A DNA stretch of 64,000 nucleotides, taken from Sulfolobales archaeon Acd1 (GTDB taxonomy: Archaea; Thermoproteota; Thermoprotei_A; Sulfolobales; Sulfolobaceae). Numbering within the stretch: the first letter of the stretch is position 1; each line of letters opens with the position of its first letter. The translations under genes and the position numbers were made by a program. The DNA is taken from the NCBI GenBank assembly GCA_000389735.1, contig APJY01000002.1:339368-403367 (forward strand), written 5' to 3'. Shown piece after piece: positions 1 through 10,293 of the stretch. The notes beneath the pieces are model-generated. The model saw nothing but the letters and a program-made list of their open reading frames with translations, was not told where the DNA came from and did no database searches.

Positions 1-744
1 GTTGATGAGCTTGTTCGCCCAACGTTGTCCGACTATCCCCGAGAGCCCTCCTATGGTGGAGATTATCGCCAGGTTCGTCTCGTTCATGTGGAACTTGTAG
101 ACCTCAAGGAGAGGGAAGAGGGGCCACGCCAACGACCAGACGTAAAAGAAGACGGAGTTGGCCAAAACCAACCTGAAGTCTACCCTCTCCGTCCTCGTCA
201 CGGCCCCGCTTACCTTGATGTTTAGCGTCTGAACTCCGGAAGCTAAGTAAAGCAGCCCGGTTAGGGTAGCGAAAATCCTGTTGAGGTCGTAATTGCCTCC
301 AACGATGAATCCGGTAACTAAAGTGGCCGTGAGGCTCCCCAGCCTGGAGTATTGCGTGATCCCTCCCAGAACGTCACCTCTCCTACCCCTGCTCACGGGT
401 TCTAGCATCACTTGGATGGCGTAGCTCGCCATCCCTAAGCCCGCCAAGGAGGCCAGGTAGAGGTTCAAGGAGACGCCGTTCACGGAAACGAGCGCTATGC
501 CGAGCCACGCGATGCCTGCGACGATGAACCCGAAGGACGGATACAAGGACTTCAGGTTCCTTAACGCGTAAGGCACGACGTCCATAATCACAACGGATGC
601 GGAGCTGACAACTCCGAGCAACGGGCCGGTTACGCCGTTAATCACGCTCAAGAAGGAGTAGTAAGGCTGAACTAACCCGCCGGCCACGGACTCGAGGAAG
701 TAAACGGACTTGATCCTCGTCAGGATGCCAGAGCTTCCCGCCAA
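1..744 (-). CDS. Polytopic membrane transporter, probably MFS-like (C-terminus cut by window edge)
   Basis: The frame is open on the minus strand from a TTG at 744 to the window edge, giving 248 codons without a stop. The product is hydrophobic, with about seven membrane-spanning stretches separated by short charged loops. The N-terminal half has the small-residue-rich helices usual in major facilitator carriers, but I see no diagnostic motif, so the family is tentative and the substrate unknown. An in-frame TAA lies 30 nt before the TTG and I see no other start codon between them. The gene is divergent from the DUF1286-like gene at 882. Confidence 0.6.
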   Translation of the reverse strand, partial: MAGSSGILTRIKSVYFLESVAGGLVQPYYSFLSVINGVTGPLLGVVSSASVVIMDVVPYALRNLKSLYPSFGFIVAGIAWLGIALVSVNGVSLNLYLASLAGLGMASYAIQVMLEPVSRGRRGDVLGGITQYSRLGSLTATLVTGFIVGGNYDLNRIFATLTGLLYLASGVQTLNIKVSGAVTRTERVDFRLVLANSVFFYVWSLAWPLFPLLEVYKFHMNETNLAIISTIGGLSGIVGQRWANKLIN

Positions 745-881
745 GACCTGGAGATAAGGACGGCGTTCGTCGAATTAAAGCTGAGCAGTCCTTTCAGCTT
801 CCAAGAACGGTTACCCGAACTAGCGATGGTATAGATTGATAAAGCTTTTGAACTGATTGGCGTAACACATCAAAGAGACCG

Positions 882-1409
882 ATGCTCTTACGGACCCATT
901 ACGTTTTCTCGACGGGCATACTAACGTTTCTAGGCAGCCTGATCACTCGGGATCCCTTCGACGCTCTGATTTTCGCAGGCATCGTTTCGGTTCTAGCGAA
1001 TTCGTTAATAGATCGGTTGGGACACGAAATGGTTTGGGTCGAGGGCAAGTACTTGCCCAGAAGAACGCCGCTGACTCACACGTGGTTCAGGTCAATCCTG
1101 TGGGGGTCTCTGGTCACCGCAGCTGTAACGCTACTCGCTTACTTCGCCTTACATGACTCCTATTACCACTACCACTACAGCTATTACCAACCAGGAGAGC
1201 TGTTTACGTTGGCCGTAATCTACGGAGTCCTGGTAGGCCCGACCCACATGCTCCTGGACGTCTTCACGGAGAGGGGGATTTACGTTAAGAGGAACGGTAG
1301 GTGGGTGAGATACGCTCTGGCCCACTTCAGGTACAACGATCCCCTCGCCAACGGCCTAGCAGTACTGGGCGGGATGGTACTGTTGTTTACGGCCTTCAGC
1401 GTAATCTGA
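882..1409 (+). CDS. DUF1286-like integral membrane protein, YdjM-type putative metal-dependent hydrolase
   Basis: This 175-residue membrane protein has about four hydrophobic helices. Two histidine-containing motifs stand out: RTPLTHTW near residue 62 and GPTHMLLDVFTE near 119. Both resemble the H/D motifs of the archaeal DUF1286 group and the YdjM-like membrane-associated hydrolases. A run of His and Tyr (residues 91-102) sits in an extramembrane loop. The catalytic role is inferred from the motifs only. The gene stands alone, divergent from the transporter at 744. Confidence 0.6.
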   Translation: MLLRTHYVFSTGILTFLGSLITRDPFDALIFAGIVSVLANSLIDRLGHEMVWVEGKYLPRRTPLTHTWFRSILWGSLVTAAVTLLAYFALHDSYYHYHYSYYQPGELFTLAVIYGVLVGPTHMLLDVFTERGIYVKRNGRWVRYALAHFRYNDPLANGLAVLGGMVLLFTAFSVI

Positions 1410-1533
1410 GCGGACGGCTTTGGGAACGTCAGTAGTTCTAGTTGTGGGAGTAACCGTTGATATGACGTTCCTCTTAGGGCATTCACTTATGATGAGATAG
1501 GGAAGGGCTAGAATATCGAAAAGAATACAGTAA

Positions 1534-1544
1534 GTTTTTATAAG
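1534..1544 (+). promoter_or_regulatory. TATA-box-like promoter of the MFS gene
   Basis: The AT-rich element GTTTTTATAAG is centred near 1539, which predicts transcription starting near 1565. That is just ahead of the GTG at 1579 and the ATG at 1600. Confidence 0.5.
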
Positions 1545-1578
1545 TATGTACTAATTCAACGAAAATCCTAAATACCGA

Positions 1579-1594
1579 GTGAGTAAGTACTCAC
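1579..1594. promoter_or_regulatory. 7+2+7 inverted repeat at the MFS start, possible operator
   Basis: GTGAGTA and TACTCAC form perfect 7-bp arms with a 2-nt spacer. The element lies just after the predicted transcription start and covers the first possible start codon. Dyads at this place are typical of archaeal repressor sites. It might equally be a chance palindrome in the coding sequence. Confidence 0.35.
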
Positions 1595-2967
1595 TTGTCA
1601 TGAACGGCAAGCTAAGCCTCAGGTCGGTCATGGTCTCAGGCCTAGGAGTCTTCTCCGACGGCTATAACCTGTACTCGATAGCCCTCGTCACCTACTCCTT
1701 GGTCGAAATACTCAAGCTCAACCAATTGGAGGAAGGGCTTCTCGTCGCCTCATCGCTTTACGGTGCCGCCTTATCAGCCCTCCTGTTCGGCCTCCTCTCA
1801 GACATAGAGGGCAGGAAGAGGATGTACGGCTTCGACGTCCTACTAATGACGATTGGTGCGATAGCCCAGGCCATCGCGACTAGCTTCCCCATGCTGGTGG
1901 CCTCAAGGTTCATTCTAGGCATGGGCATAGGGGCGGACTACGTGCTCTCCCCGATAATAGTCGCGGAGAACGTAGAGGCGAGGAGGAGGGGGATGGCCAT
2001 GATACTGACCTTCGCGTTCCTTTGGGGCTGGGGGGCCATAGTCGCTGCCTTCGTGGATCAGGTAACGCAAATGCTGAACTTGAGCCCTGACGTGGCCTGG
2101 AGGGTGGTGCTGGGAGCGGGGGCTATCCCGGCGGCTTCAGTGTTCTACTTCAGGAGGAAGATAGCGGAGACCGTCTTCTTCTTGGCCAGGGTCAAGCCTG
2201 TGGAGAAGGAGTTAGAGACGCTGAGGAAGGAGTTCGGGCTTAACCTGAAGCCCTCCGTCGACAGGTCACCGTTCATGAAGAAGTTAATGACCAGCGCCCT
2301 GATGATAGTGGTGGGCACCGTTCTCTGGATGCTTTACGACATGTACTCGTCCACCTTCGCCATTTACGGCCCGATCACGATAGCCTACAACTTGGGCATG
2401 ACCGCCATAACCTTCACCTACGTCGCTCAGTTGGGGGCGGGGATCCCTGGACAGATCGTGAGCATGTACTTAGTGGACAGGGTCGGCAGGAAGAAGCTGA
2501 TAGTCGTCGGTTACATAGGAGTGGCCTTTTGGCTGGCGATGTACGGCCTCCTCTTAACGCACCCAGAGATTTTTGGTTTCAACTTCCAGGTGAAAAGCGT
2601 TCTAACCGCCGCCCAATCGCTTCACGGAGGTGCCGCGGAGCTGGCCTTCGCTTTCTACATGCTGAATTACTTCTTCTCCGCCTTAGGGCCCGCCTCGATA
2701 ATAGGCTCCGCTATGGTGACGCCCGAAATAGTACCGACGAAAGTGAGGGGTACCTCCCAGGCCATTTCCGTGGCTGTGGATAGGCTGTTCACGGGCTTAG
2801 TGGTGAACGGCTTCCCGAGCCTCGTCTCCACGCTGGGATTAGCCGCTATGCTAGGCGTTTACTCAGCCGTAGCTTTGGCCTCAGCGTTAGTGACGATCTA
2901 CCTGCTCCCCGAGATGAGGGGTAGGGATTTGGAGGAGGTCAACGTGAGTTCCGCCAGCTCCTCGTAG
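1579..2967 (+). CDS. MFS transporter (sugar/organic-acid/phosphate porter type)
   Basis: This 462-residue carrier has twelve predicted membrane helices, the normal length for the sugar-porter-like branch of the major facilitator superfamily. The loop 2-3 signature is visible as GLLSDIEGRKRM (about residue 71), and its repeat in the second half as LVDRVGRKKLI (about 297). A helix with SRFILGMGIGADYVLSP matches helix 4 of this branch. It should work at the cytoplasmic membrane as a proton-coupled importer. The substrate cannot be read from sequence. The start may be GTG 1579 or ATG 1600; the second is attractive because an inverted repeat covers the first. Confidence 0.88.
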   Translation: MSKYSLVMNGKLSLRSVMVSGLGVFSDGYNLYSIALVTYSLVEILKLNQLEEGLLVASSLYGAALSALLFGLLSDIEGRKRMYGFDVLLMTIGAIAQAIATSFPMLVASRFILGMGIGADYVLSPIIVAENVEARRRGMAMILTFAFLWGWGAIVAAFVDQVTQMLNLSPDVAWRVVLGAGAIPAASVFYFRRKIAETVFFLARVKPVEKELETLRKEFGLNLKPSVDRSPFMKKLMTSALMIVVGTVLWMLYDMYSSTFAIYGPITIAYNLGMTAITFTYVAQLGAGIPGQIVSMYLVDRVGRKKLIVVGYIGVAFWLAMYGLLLTHPEIFGFNFQVKSVLTAAQSLHGGAAELAFAFYMLNYFFSALGPASIIGSAMVTPEIVPTKVRGTSQAISVAVDRLFTGLVVNGFPSLVSTLGLAAMLGVYSAVALASALVTIYLLPEMRGRDLEEVNVSSASSS

Positions 2968-3044
2968 GTCAAGAACTCCTCGAGCTCCCAGCACTCGCCT
3001 TTCTTCTCGCAAAGGTACTTCAAGTACTCGACGTAGGCGTTCAT
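2898..3044 (-). CDS. Possible 48-residue protein with a Cys pair
   Basis: A short minus-strand frame starts at ATG 3044 and ends at TAG 2898, overlapping the 3' end of the convergent MFS gene by 70 nt. It encodes an acidic, helical-looking peptide with CEKKGEC near residue 12. A TATA-like element (TTATATAAAA read on the plus strand, 3051-3060) lies very close to the ATG. It would better fit a leaderless start at TTG 3023, giving about 41 residues. No family is recognised, and the overlap with coding sequence makes this uncertain. Confidence 0.3.
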   Translation of the reverse strand: MNAYVEYLKYLCEKKGECWELEEFLTYEELAELTLTSSKSLPLISGSR

Positions 3045-3131
3045 CACATAGTTATATAAAAGTAGGTCACTTTAATGAAAACCTATAGTATCTATATAGT
3101 TTACCGATAAGAATAAATAAAAATGTTGTTT

Positions 3132-3797
3132 TCACTTTTGGTCAGCTTGGGAGTTTCCGCTGACGTGCTTCATGTGGTACTTGCCTATGTGTTTCAGCAC
3201 CGCAACAGCTACGCCCAGCCCTATCTGAACTTCGGGGTCCTTGAAGAGCTTGAGCATGTCGAATACGCTCTTGATCGGCTTGATCTCTCTCGTCTTTATG
3301 GCCTCACCGGTCTCGTTGACGAGTAATGTGTAGTACTTGAAGTTCGTCCAGTCCAGCTTTCCTAAGTCATCAACGATCTGCTTGAAGTTCACGAGGAAGT
3401 TCATCACGAAGTCGCTGGAGACCAGGTTGCCTATAGCGCTCATGAAGTCATCATCCGAAAGCATACCCTTGACGGGGTCCAGTAGGCCGGTGCTCCTCAG
3501 GGTCTTCACCAGGTCAAGGACGTCCTTAAGCGCGAGGACGGTGTCCTCTCTTGTGAGGTAATCAACGAGGTCAATTACGTTGTCCAGCCTATCGCTCAGT
3601 CCCAGAACCTTATCGCTCGTCAGCGTGTTAACTAACTTGGCAACGGTCTCCTCGTCCTCCAAGATACCGTTAACCACATCGAGAAGACCGTACTTGTTAT
3701 TGGCGACCCTTAGGATGTCCATAACTCTTGATAGCGTGAGCAAATTGTCCTCGGTCAACACCCTTTCTAGGTCCAGCGTCTCGCTGACTACTGCCAT
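3132..3797 (-). CDS. DUF1641 family protein, partner of sulfide:quinone oxidoreductase
   Basis: The 221-residue product is soluble, almost wholly helical and acidic, rich in leucine-valine heptad-like stretches, as in DUF1641 proteins. The C-terminal part contains the glycine-containing hydrophobic helix typical of the family (VQIGLGVAVAVLKHIG, about residue 192). It lies 7 nt after the SQR gene at 3805-5040 on the same strand, an arrangement common in Sulfolobales and acidophilic sulfur oxidisers. A structural or membrane-recruiting role with SQR is inferred from this pairing. No catalytic residues are evident. Confidence 0.82.
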   Translation of the reverse strand: MAVVSETLDLERVLTEDNLLTLSRVMDILRVANNKYGLLDVVNGILEDEETVAKLVNTLTSDKVLGLSDRLDNVIDLVDYLTREDTVLALKDVLDLVKTLRSTGLLDPVKGMLSDDDFMSAIGNLVSSDFVMNFLVNFKQIVDDLGKLDWTNFKYYTLLVNETGEAIKTREIKPIKSVFDMLKLFKDPEVQIGLGVAVAVLKHIGKYHMKHVSGNSQADQK

Positions 3798-3804
3798 AAG
3801 GCAT

Positions 3805-5097
<1,293 letters not shown>

Positions 5098-5222
5098 TTA
5101 TTCATCGGTTATATATAATAAGTTAAATAAGTATTAAAAAATGTAAACTAAAAGCTGAATTTACTTGGTCAAGTAAAATACGAACGAACTTAAGGAGGTA
5201 ACATTGCATTGGTCAAGGAAAA

Positions 5223-5232
5223 CATTAAATAC
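5223..5232 (+). promoter_or_regulatory. TATA-like box of the APC permease gene
   Basis: CATTAAATAC is centred 26 nt before the GTG at 5254, indicating a leaderless transcript and supporting that start. Confidence 0.5.
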
Positions 5233-5253
5233 TGTAAAAGACCTCTGTAAGCC

Positions 5254-6798
5254 GTGACGAGCTCAGCTAAAGGTCCTTTCGTAAGAGAGTCCTCCGGTCT
5301 AGTGAAGCAAGTATCGATGACGGACGCGGTAATGATAAACTTAGGCAACATGTCCGCGGGCGTCGCATTGTACACAGGTATAACGCCGTACGTTATGCCG
5401 GGCTCGGACCTGGTCTTGGCGTCCATCATCGCCTTCCTCGCGTCACTGCCCCAGGCGTACGTGTATACACACTTCATAACGAAGGTTCCGAGGACGGGCG
5501 GGGACTACGTCTGGCTCAGCAGGTTCCTTAACGGTTACATCGGTTCCATCATGGCCATTCTCCTCCTGGTGGAGTCCACCGCTTACTTCGCCCTCACCGC
5601 CTTCTTCGCTTCTACCGCGATCAACAACGTCCTGACGGAGATGGGAGTGCTATATAACAACCAGGCCATGGTGAACTTGGCGAATCAAGTGAACCCGTAC
5701 ACGGATCCCTTGATCGCCTTCGCGATAGGCGCGCTCGTCTTCGGGATCATAATAGCCCTAAACATACTGAGGGCCAGATGGGGGTTCAAGCTCATCACTG
5801 CCTTCGGCGTGCTGAGCGCGATCGGCACCCTATTGGCCTTCGTAGTGCTCTTAGCTGATCTGAACAACTTCTCGGCCAGCCTCCCCTCCATAGAGAACTT
5901 AATGAACGTAACCGTCACGAATCAACAGTACTCCCCCAACCTCTCGGACACGCTCTTCATGATACCCTTCCTAGCCCTCTTCACTTACCCGTGGATGCAG
6001 GCGGGGCCCGCTATAGCGGCCGAGATCAGGGGCAGGAACGCCGTTAAGTACAACGTGATAATTGCCCTGTTAATCACGCTCGTCGTGGTCACAGGTGGCT
6101 TCGCCGTAGTGTACGCCCTCGGCGGTTACAGCCTGATCACTCAGCTCTACATGAACGCCGGCTTCGGCAATCCGCCGTACTTTATACCCTTCACCTTCTG
6201 GACGGTAGCCATGCTGTTAGCTAAAAACGAGTTACTATCCCTGATAATAGGCCTGGGCCTCATATCCTGGGAGTTCTTCATATTGGCTTACGGCGTAGTG
6301 GTGTTCAGCAGGTACGTCTTCGCCTTGGCGTTCGACAGGGTTCTGCCAGACAAGCTGGCTGAGGTTAACCCGAGGACGGGAAGCCCTGTGTACACTCACC
6401 TACTCGATTTAATCCTGACCGTGTTGCTGTTGGGCTACATCACCTTCATAGGCGCGGATAACGCCCTGGCCCTGTACGGCATGACCTTCCTGGCGGCGCT
6501 GTATTTCGCCCTGGTGGGGATAGCTGGAGTAGTTCACTCAGTCAAGTCAGAGAAGAACCCGATCCTGCTGATAGCCAGTATAATTATGGTCGGCTACTTC
6601 GCCTACCTGACTTACGTATCAGCCACTAACCCCGACTTCGGCTTCATGCAGCCTAACGGCACGCCCAACCAGCTGACCCTGGATTTCGTGATCGGGTCGC
6701 TGATATTCTCGGTGGGGCTGATCTTAGCGATGTACTTCTACAGGAAGAGACAGGGAATAGACATAAGCCTAGCCTACAAGTACATTCCTCCCGAGTGA
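5254..6798 (+). CDS. APC superfamily amino acid permease
   Basis: This 514-residue polytopic protein has 12-13 hydrophobic helices. The first helix has the unwound glycine-rich pattern usual in APC carriers (MINLGNMSAGVAL, about residue 26) and a later conserved segment PRTGGDYVWLSR at about residue 77. It should import amino acids or related organic cations at the cytoplasmic membrane. The exact substrate is unknown. It stands alone and is divergent from sqr. The start GTG is set by the TATA box 26 nt upstream. Confidence 0.88.
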   Translation: MTSSAKGPFVRESSGLVKQVSMTDAVMINLGNMSAGVALYTGITPYVMPGSDLVLASIIAFLASLPQAYVYTHFITKVPRTGGDYVWLSRFLNGYIGSIMAILLLVESTAYFALTAFFASTAINNVLTEMGVLYNNQAMVNLANQVNPYTDPLIAFAIGALVFGIIIALNILRARWGFKLITAFGVLSAIGTLLAFVVLLADLNNFSASLPSIENLMNVTVTNQQYSPNLSDTLFMIPFLALFTYPWMQAGPAIAAEIRGRNAVKYNVIIALLITLVVVTGGFAVVYALGGYSLITQLYMNAGFGNPPYFIPFTFWTVAMLLAKNELLSLIIGLGLISWEFFILAYGVVVFSRYVFALAFDRVLPDKLAEVNPRTGSPVYTHLLDLILTVLLLGYITFIGADNALALYGMTFLAALYFALVGIAGVVHSVKSEKNPILLIASIIMVGYFAYLTYVSATNPDFGFMQPNGTPNQLTLDFVIGSLIFSVGLILAMYFYRKRQGIDISLAYKYIPPE

Positions 6799-6850
6799 GT
6801 TTCTTTCTATTCAAAACCCTTTGTTCTCTCTTTAACTTTAAACTCTTTTT

Positions 6851-7111
6851 TCACATAGGAGAACTTTCCTTCCACCTTTTCCAAACGTAACTGTCCCCCT
6901 TCTTCAAGCCCACTACCCTATGCAGGGGGATTACAGTCCCGTCCTTCAGGTAAATGTAGTTAGCGTCGAAGCTCTCTATTTCGTTAACGCTGATCTCGGC
7001 CGTTCCGGTCGGGGACAAACGATCGAGTATAACGACCCTGTAATTCGGCAGTTCGGAACGCTTGGCCCAAAAAAGCCACGAGAGGGCTTCCTTTATGGTC
7101 CTGAAACTCAA
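6851..7111 (-). CDS. UPF0248 / DUF504 protein (MJ1316-type RNA end-recognition domain)
   Basis: The 86-residue product has the family pattern: an N-terminal FRTIKEALSWLFW helix, a central basic segment, and the strand-turn motif LKDGTVIPLHRVVGLKKG. DUF504 domains are thought to bind RNA termini. The start ATG overlaps the stop of the preceding molybdenum-hydroxylase gene by 4 nt, so the two are co-transcribed despite having no obvious functional link. Full-length for the family. Confidence 0.85.
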   Translation of the reverse strand: MSFRTIKEALSWLFWAKRSELPNYRVVILDRLSPTGTAEISVNEIESFDANYIYLKDGTVIPLHRVVGLKKGDSYVWKRWKESSPM

Positions 7112-9297
7112 GCCAGGTCTTCCATCCTCACGGGGAGCCTGGTCAGCCTCTTGCCCACTGCCTTCTCCAAGGCCCTAATTATCGCGGGAGGCCCCCCTAT
7201 GGTCGCTCCCTCCCCTATCCCTTTAGCCGGCAGCGGGGCGTCGCTCTTGCCTTCCTCCATGTACTCCCACTTCATGTTGAAGGACTCGACCGCCGTCGGT
7301 ATCGCGTACTCGGCGAACCCTTGGGTCAGAGGAACGCCGTTCTTGTCGTATATTACCTCCTCCAGCACCGCCTCCCCGAAGCTCTGAATGGTTCCACCGT
7401 GCACCTGACCCTCCGCCAACATGGGGTTGACCACTACCCCGATGTCGTCTATGGCGTAGTAGTCGAGGACCCTCACCTTTCCCTCCTCCGTAACCTCGAT
7501 CAACGCCACGTGAGACCCGTACGGGAAGGTGTAGTTGTCGAATCCGAAGGACGCCGAGGCTTCCAGTAGCGGCTCGGCTCTGTACCTCCAGACCCCTCCC
7601 AGGTTCCTCGTGGCCTTCTCGGCTACTTCCCTGAGGGTCATGACCTGGTTCGTCTTGGGGTTTATCACCTTGCCGTCCTTGTACATGAGCTCCTGAACGT
7701 CGCTCCTCATGAAGCCCGAGGCCAGCTTCATTATGTTCTCCTTGAGTCTCCTAGCCGCCAGGATAGCGGCGTTACCGGCAAGGGTCAGCGACCTGGAGCC
7801 GTAGGTCCCGAAGGCGTTGGAGATCAGGGCAGTATCTCCCCAAACCACGTCGACGTCGTCCAAGCTTATTCCAAGCTCGTCAGCCACTACCTGAGCTATT
7901 CCCGTGGCCGTCCCCTGGCCGTGGGGTGCGGCGCCTATTACGACCTGAACCCTGCCGTTGCTCAGGAGCCTGACTATGGCAGACTCCCAAGGACCGAAGT
8001 TGTTCTGTTCTACGTAGAACGACAGACCCGCTCCCACCCTCCTCCCTTGCTTCCTCAGCTCCTCCGCCCTCCTCTCGAAATCCCTATAGACCTTCTCCGC
8101 CTTCTCCAGGAGGGCCAGGTAGTTCCCGGAGTCGTACTTAATCCCCAAGGGGTTCTTGTACGGTAGGTTCCTTATCAGGTTCCTCTTCCTGACCTCTATT
8201 GGGTCCATCTTGAGCTCGTCCGCTATCACGTCCATGTACCTCTCGTAAACGAACGCCGCTTCAGGCCTCCCTGCCCCCCTGTACTGGTCTAGGGGAGTCT
8301 TGTTAGTCAGCACTCCCTTGACGTTAACCAACGCGTTGGGAATGTCGTAGGGGCCGGTGACTAGAGTCGCCGCTATGTCAGCCAGATAAGTTCCGTGCCA
8401 GCCGGCCCCGAGGTCAATGATTAAGTCGTCGATCACGGCGTTCACTCTGCCGTCCTTGTTGAAGCCGACCTTGACGTTGTGAGTTTGCCCCCTAGCGTGA
8501 TAGGTAGATAGGAAGTCCTCCCTCCTGGTGTTGGCCCACTTGACTGAGGTCCTGTAGGTCAGGGCGGCGTGGACGGCAATGAACTCCTCAGGGTAGGGGA
8601 AGAGCTTCGACCCGAAAGCCCCTCCCACGTCAGCCATCACTACCCTGATGTCGCTAACTCTGTCCCCGAACGCCTTGAGGAGGAAGGACCTCATGTAATG
8701 CGGGGACTGGGTAGAGGCGTAAACGGTCAGCCTGTTCCCATTATACTCGACGATCCCTCCCCTCGGCTCCATCGCGGAGGGAGCGACCCTGGATATCTCG
8801 AGCTTAACCTCAACCGTTCTGTCGCTCTTCCTCAGTGCCTCCTCAGGGTCGCAGCCCTTATAGGTCTGGGCGTACGCGATGTTCGACCTCCCCTCTACCG
8901 CCTTCACTTCGTCCTTGAGGGCCTCCTCCGGGTCGACTACGGCGGGGAGCTCCTCGTACTCCACGGTTATGTAGTCCAAAGCGTCGTAAGCCAGATACCT
9001 GTCCTCAGCCAGCACGGCAGCTATGGGTTGCCCTACGTAGAGGATCTCGTCCTTGGCCATCGGGAAGTTCCTCGGCCTCCCCTCGAGGGGTAGGTTGAGG
9101 CCCACTATCACTCCCTTGACGCCCTTCAGCTTCAGGGCGTCGGAGTAATCTATCCTCTTTATCCTCGCGTGGGGCACCTCGCTCCTCTCGATCGCGAGGA
9201 AGAGCTGGTTCGGGAGGTCTATGTCATCGACGTACCTGGCGTTGCCGGTGAGTATCCTGTAATCCTCTTTCCTCCTCACCTTTTGCCCGACGTACAA
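7108..9297 (-). CDS. Xanthine dehydrogenase / aldehyde oxidase family molybdenum-binding subunit
   Basis: This is the large molybdopterin subunit (729 residues) of an aldehyde/xanthine/CO dehydrogenase type hydroxylase. The N-terminal substrate-channel domain begins VGQKVRRKEDYRILTG. The cofactor loop reads YRGAGRPEAAF at about residue 339. It lacks the Cys of true CO dehydrogenase (AYRCSFR), so an aldehyde-type substrate is more likely. The C-terminal GIGEGATIGGPPA (about 695) carries the catalytic glutamate. The usual FAD and 2Fe-2S subunits are not adjacent, so it must recruit partners encoded elsewhere or work differently. It overlaps the UPF0248 gene by 4 nt. Confidence 0.88.
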   Translation of the reverse strand: MYVGQKVRRKEDYRILTGNARYVDDIDLPNQLFLAIERSEVPHARIKRIDYSDALKLKGVKGVIVGLNLPLEGRPRNFPMAKDEILYVGQPIAAVLAEDRYLAYDALDYITVEYEELPAVVDPEEALKDEVKAVEGRSNIAYAQTYKGCDPEEALRKSDRTVEVKLEISRVAPSAMEPRGGIVEYNGNRLTVYASTQSPHYMRSFLLKAFGDRVSDIRVVMADVGGAFGSKLFPYPEEFIAVHAALTYRTSVKWANTRREDFLSTYHARGQTHNVKVGFNKDGRVNAVIDDLIIDLGAGWHGTYLADIAATLVTGPYDIPNALVNVKGVLTNKTPLDQYRGAGRPEAAFVYERYMDVIADELKMDPIEVRKRNLIRNLPYKNPLGIKYDSGNYLALLEKAEKVYRDFERRAEELRKQGRRVGAGLSFYVEQNNFGPWESAIVRLLSNGRVQVVIGAAPHGQGTATGIAQVVADELGISLDDVDVVWGDTALISNAFGTYGSRSLTLAGNAAILAARRLKENIMKLASGFMRSDVQELMYKDGKVINPKTNQVMTLREVAEKATRNLGGVWRYRAEPLLEASASFGFDNYTFPYGSHVALIEVTEEGKVRVLDYYAIDDIGVVVNPMLAEGQVHGGTIQSFGEAVLEEVIYDKNGVPLTQGFAEYAIPTAVESFNMKWEYMEEGKSDAPLPAKGIGEGATIGGPPAIIRALEKAVGKRLTRLPVRMEDLA

Positions 9298-9348
9298 AAG
9301 GGATCGGTGAGATTTACTTCAGGGAATTATAATAATGTTGCAAGCGGT

Positions 9349-10200
9349 TCAGCAGACGTTTATCGGCTTAACCTCGAGGCTCATGTCCTTGGCCCTAACG
9401 CTGTGGGTCAGGTAGCCTGAGGATATCACGTCGGGGCCGGCCAGGGCGTAGTCAACTACATTATCCGGCGTAATGCCCCCGGAGACCTCTACTATCACTC
9501 TGCCGTTAACCCTCCTGACCTCTTCTATGACCTCCTTAGCTTCCTTGGGACTCACGTTATCGAGGAGTATGGCGTGGGCGCCGGCCTCAACGGCCTCAAG
9601 GGCGGACTTGAGGTCGGATACCTCCACCTCGATGATCTTAGTGAAGCTCGCGACCTTCCTTGCCCTCATCACCGCTTCCCTTACGCTTCCCAGGAGGGCT
9701 ATGTGGTTGTCTTTAATCAGGACGGCGTCGTAGAGCCCGAACCTGTGGGGATCTCCCCCTCCGACCTCGATGGCGTACTTCTCGAACGCCCTCAGGCCCG
9801 GAGTGGTCTTCCTGGTGCCCGTTATCCTCACATTCGGGTTCACCGCCTTCGCTTTCTCCACCATTTCCCTCGTGGCTGACGCTATGCCGCTGAGCCTCAT
9901 CAGGAGGTTCAGGACGGTCCTCTCGACGCTGAGCAGGAGCTCGCCGTCGCCCCTTATCACAGCTATCTCCTGTCCCTTCGAGAACCTCTCGCTGTCGTTC
10001 AAGTTGGCCTGAACCGTGAAGCCCAGCCTGGTCAGGAAAGGCACGACGAACCTTAAACCGGCTAAAACCCCCTCGCTTTTGGCCAACAGGATCCCTTCTG
10101 CCTTTACGCCCCTGACTATCCTGCTCGTCAGATCCTCAGGGTAAGCGTCCTCCCTGAGGAACTCCCAGAGCTTCTGAACGGCGAACTCCACGTCCAGCAT
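9349..10200 (-). CDS. nadC: Nicotinate-nucleotide pyrophosphorylase (quinolinate phosphoribosyltransferase)
   Basis: NadC converts quinolinate and PRPP to nicotinate mononucleotide in de novo NAD synthesis. The 283-residue length is typical. Visible signatures are TGTRKTTPGLRAFEKYA (about residue 127), GGGDPHRFGLYDAVLIKDNH, and the barrel-end motif EVSGGITPDNV near 243. An AT-rich element (CTAAAAGC in gene direction, about 10227) is 26 nt before the ATG, suggesting a leaderless message. The gene is divergent from nadB with 93 nt between them. Confidence 0.94.
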   Translation of the reverse strand: MLDVEFAVQKLWEFLREDAYPEDLTSRIVRGVKAEGILLAKSEGVLAGLRFVVPFLTRLGFTVQANLNDSERFSKGQEIAVIRGDGELLLSVERTVLNLLMRLSGIASATREMVEKAKAVNPNVRITGTRKTTPGLRAFEKYAIEVGGGDPHRFGLYDAVLIKDNHIALLGSVREAVMRARKVASFTKIIEVEVSDLKSALEAVEAGAHAILLDNVSPKEAKEVIEEVRRVNGRVIVEVSGGITPDNVVDYALAGPDVISSGYLTHSVRAKDMSLEVKPINVC

Positions 10201-10263
10201 CGTTCCGTATCTATAACTCCCAAGCTTTTAGATGAACGCCGGGTTTTTGAAAAAAGATTTTTC

Positions 10264-10273
10264 TTTTTATATT
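10264..10273 (+). promoter_or_regulatory. TATA box of nadB
   Basis: TTTTTATATT is centred 26 nt before the TTG at 10294, supporting the TTG as a leaderless start. Confidence 0.55.
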
Positions 10274-10293
10274 AAATTTTCACGGAAGGGGCC

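Noticed and set aside
7921..9093. Long open plus-strand frames opposite the Mo-hydroxylase gene
   Set aside because: They are shadows of GC-rich coding sequence: rich in Arg, Pro and His, and without starts, ribosome sites or family likeness.
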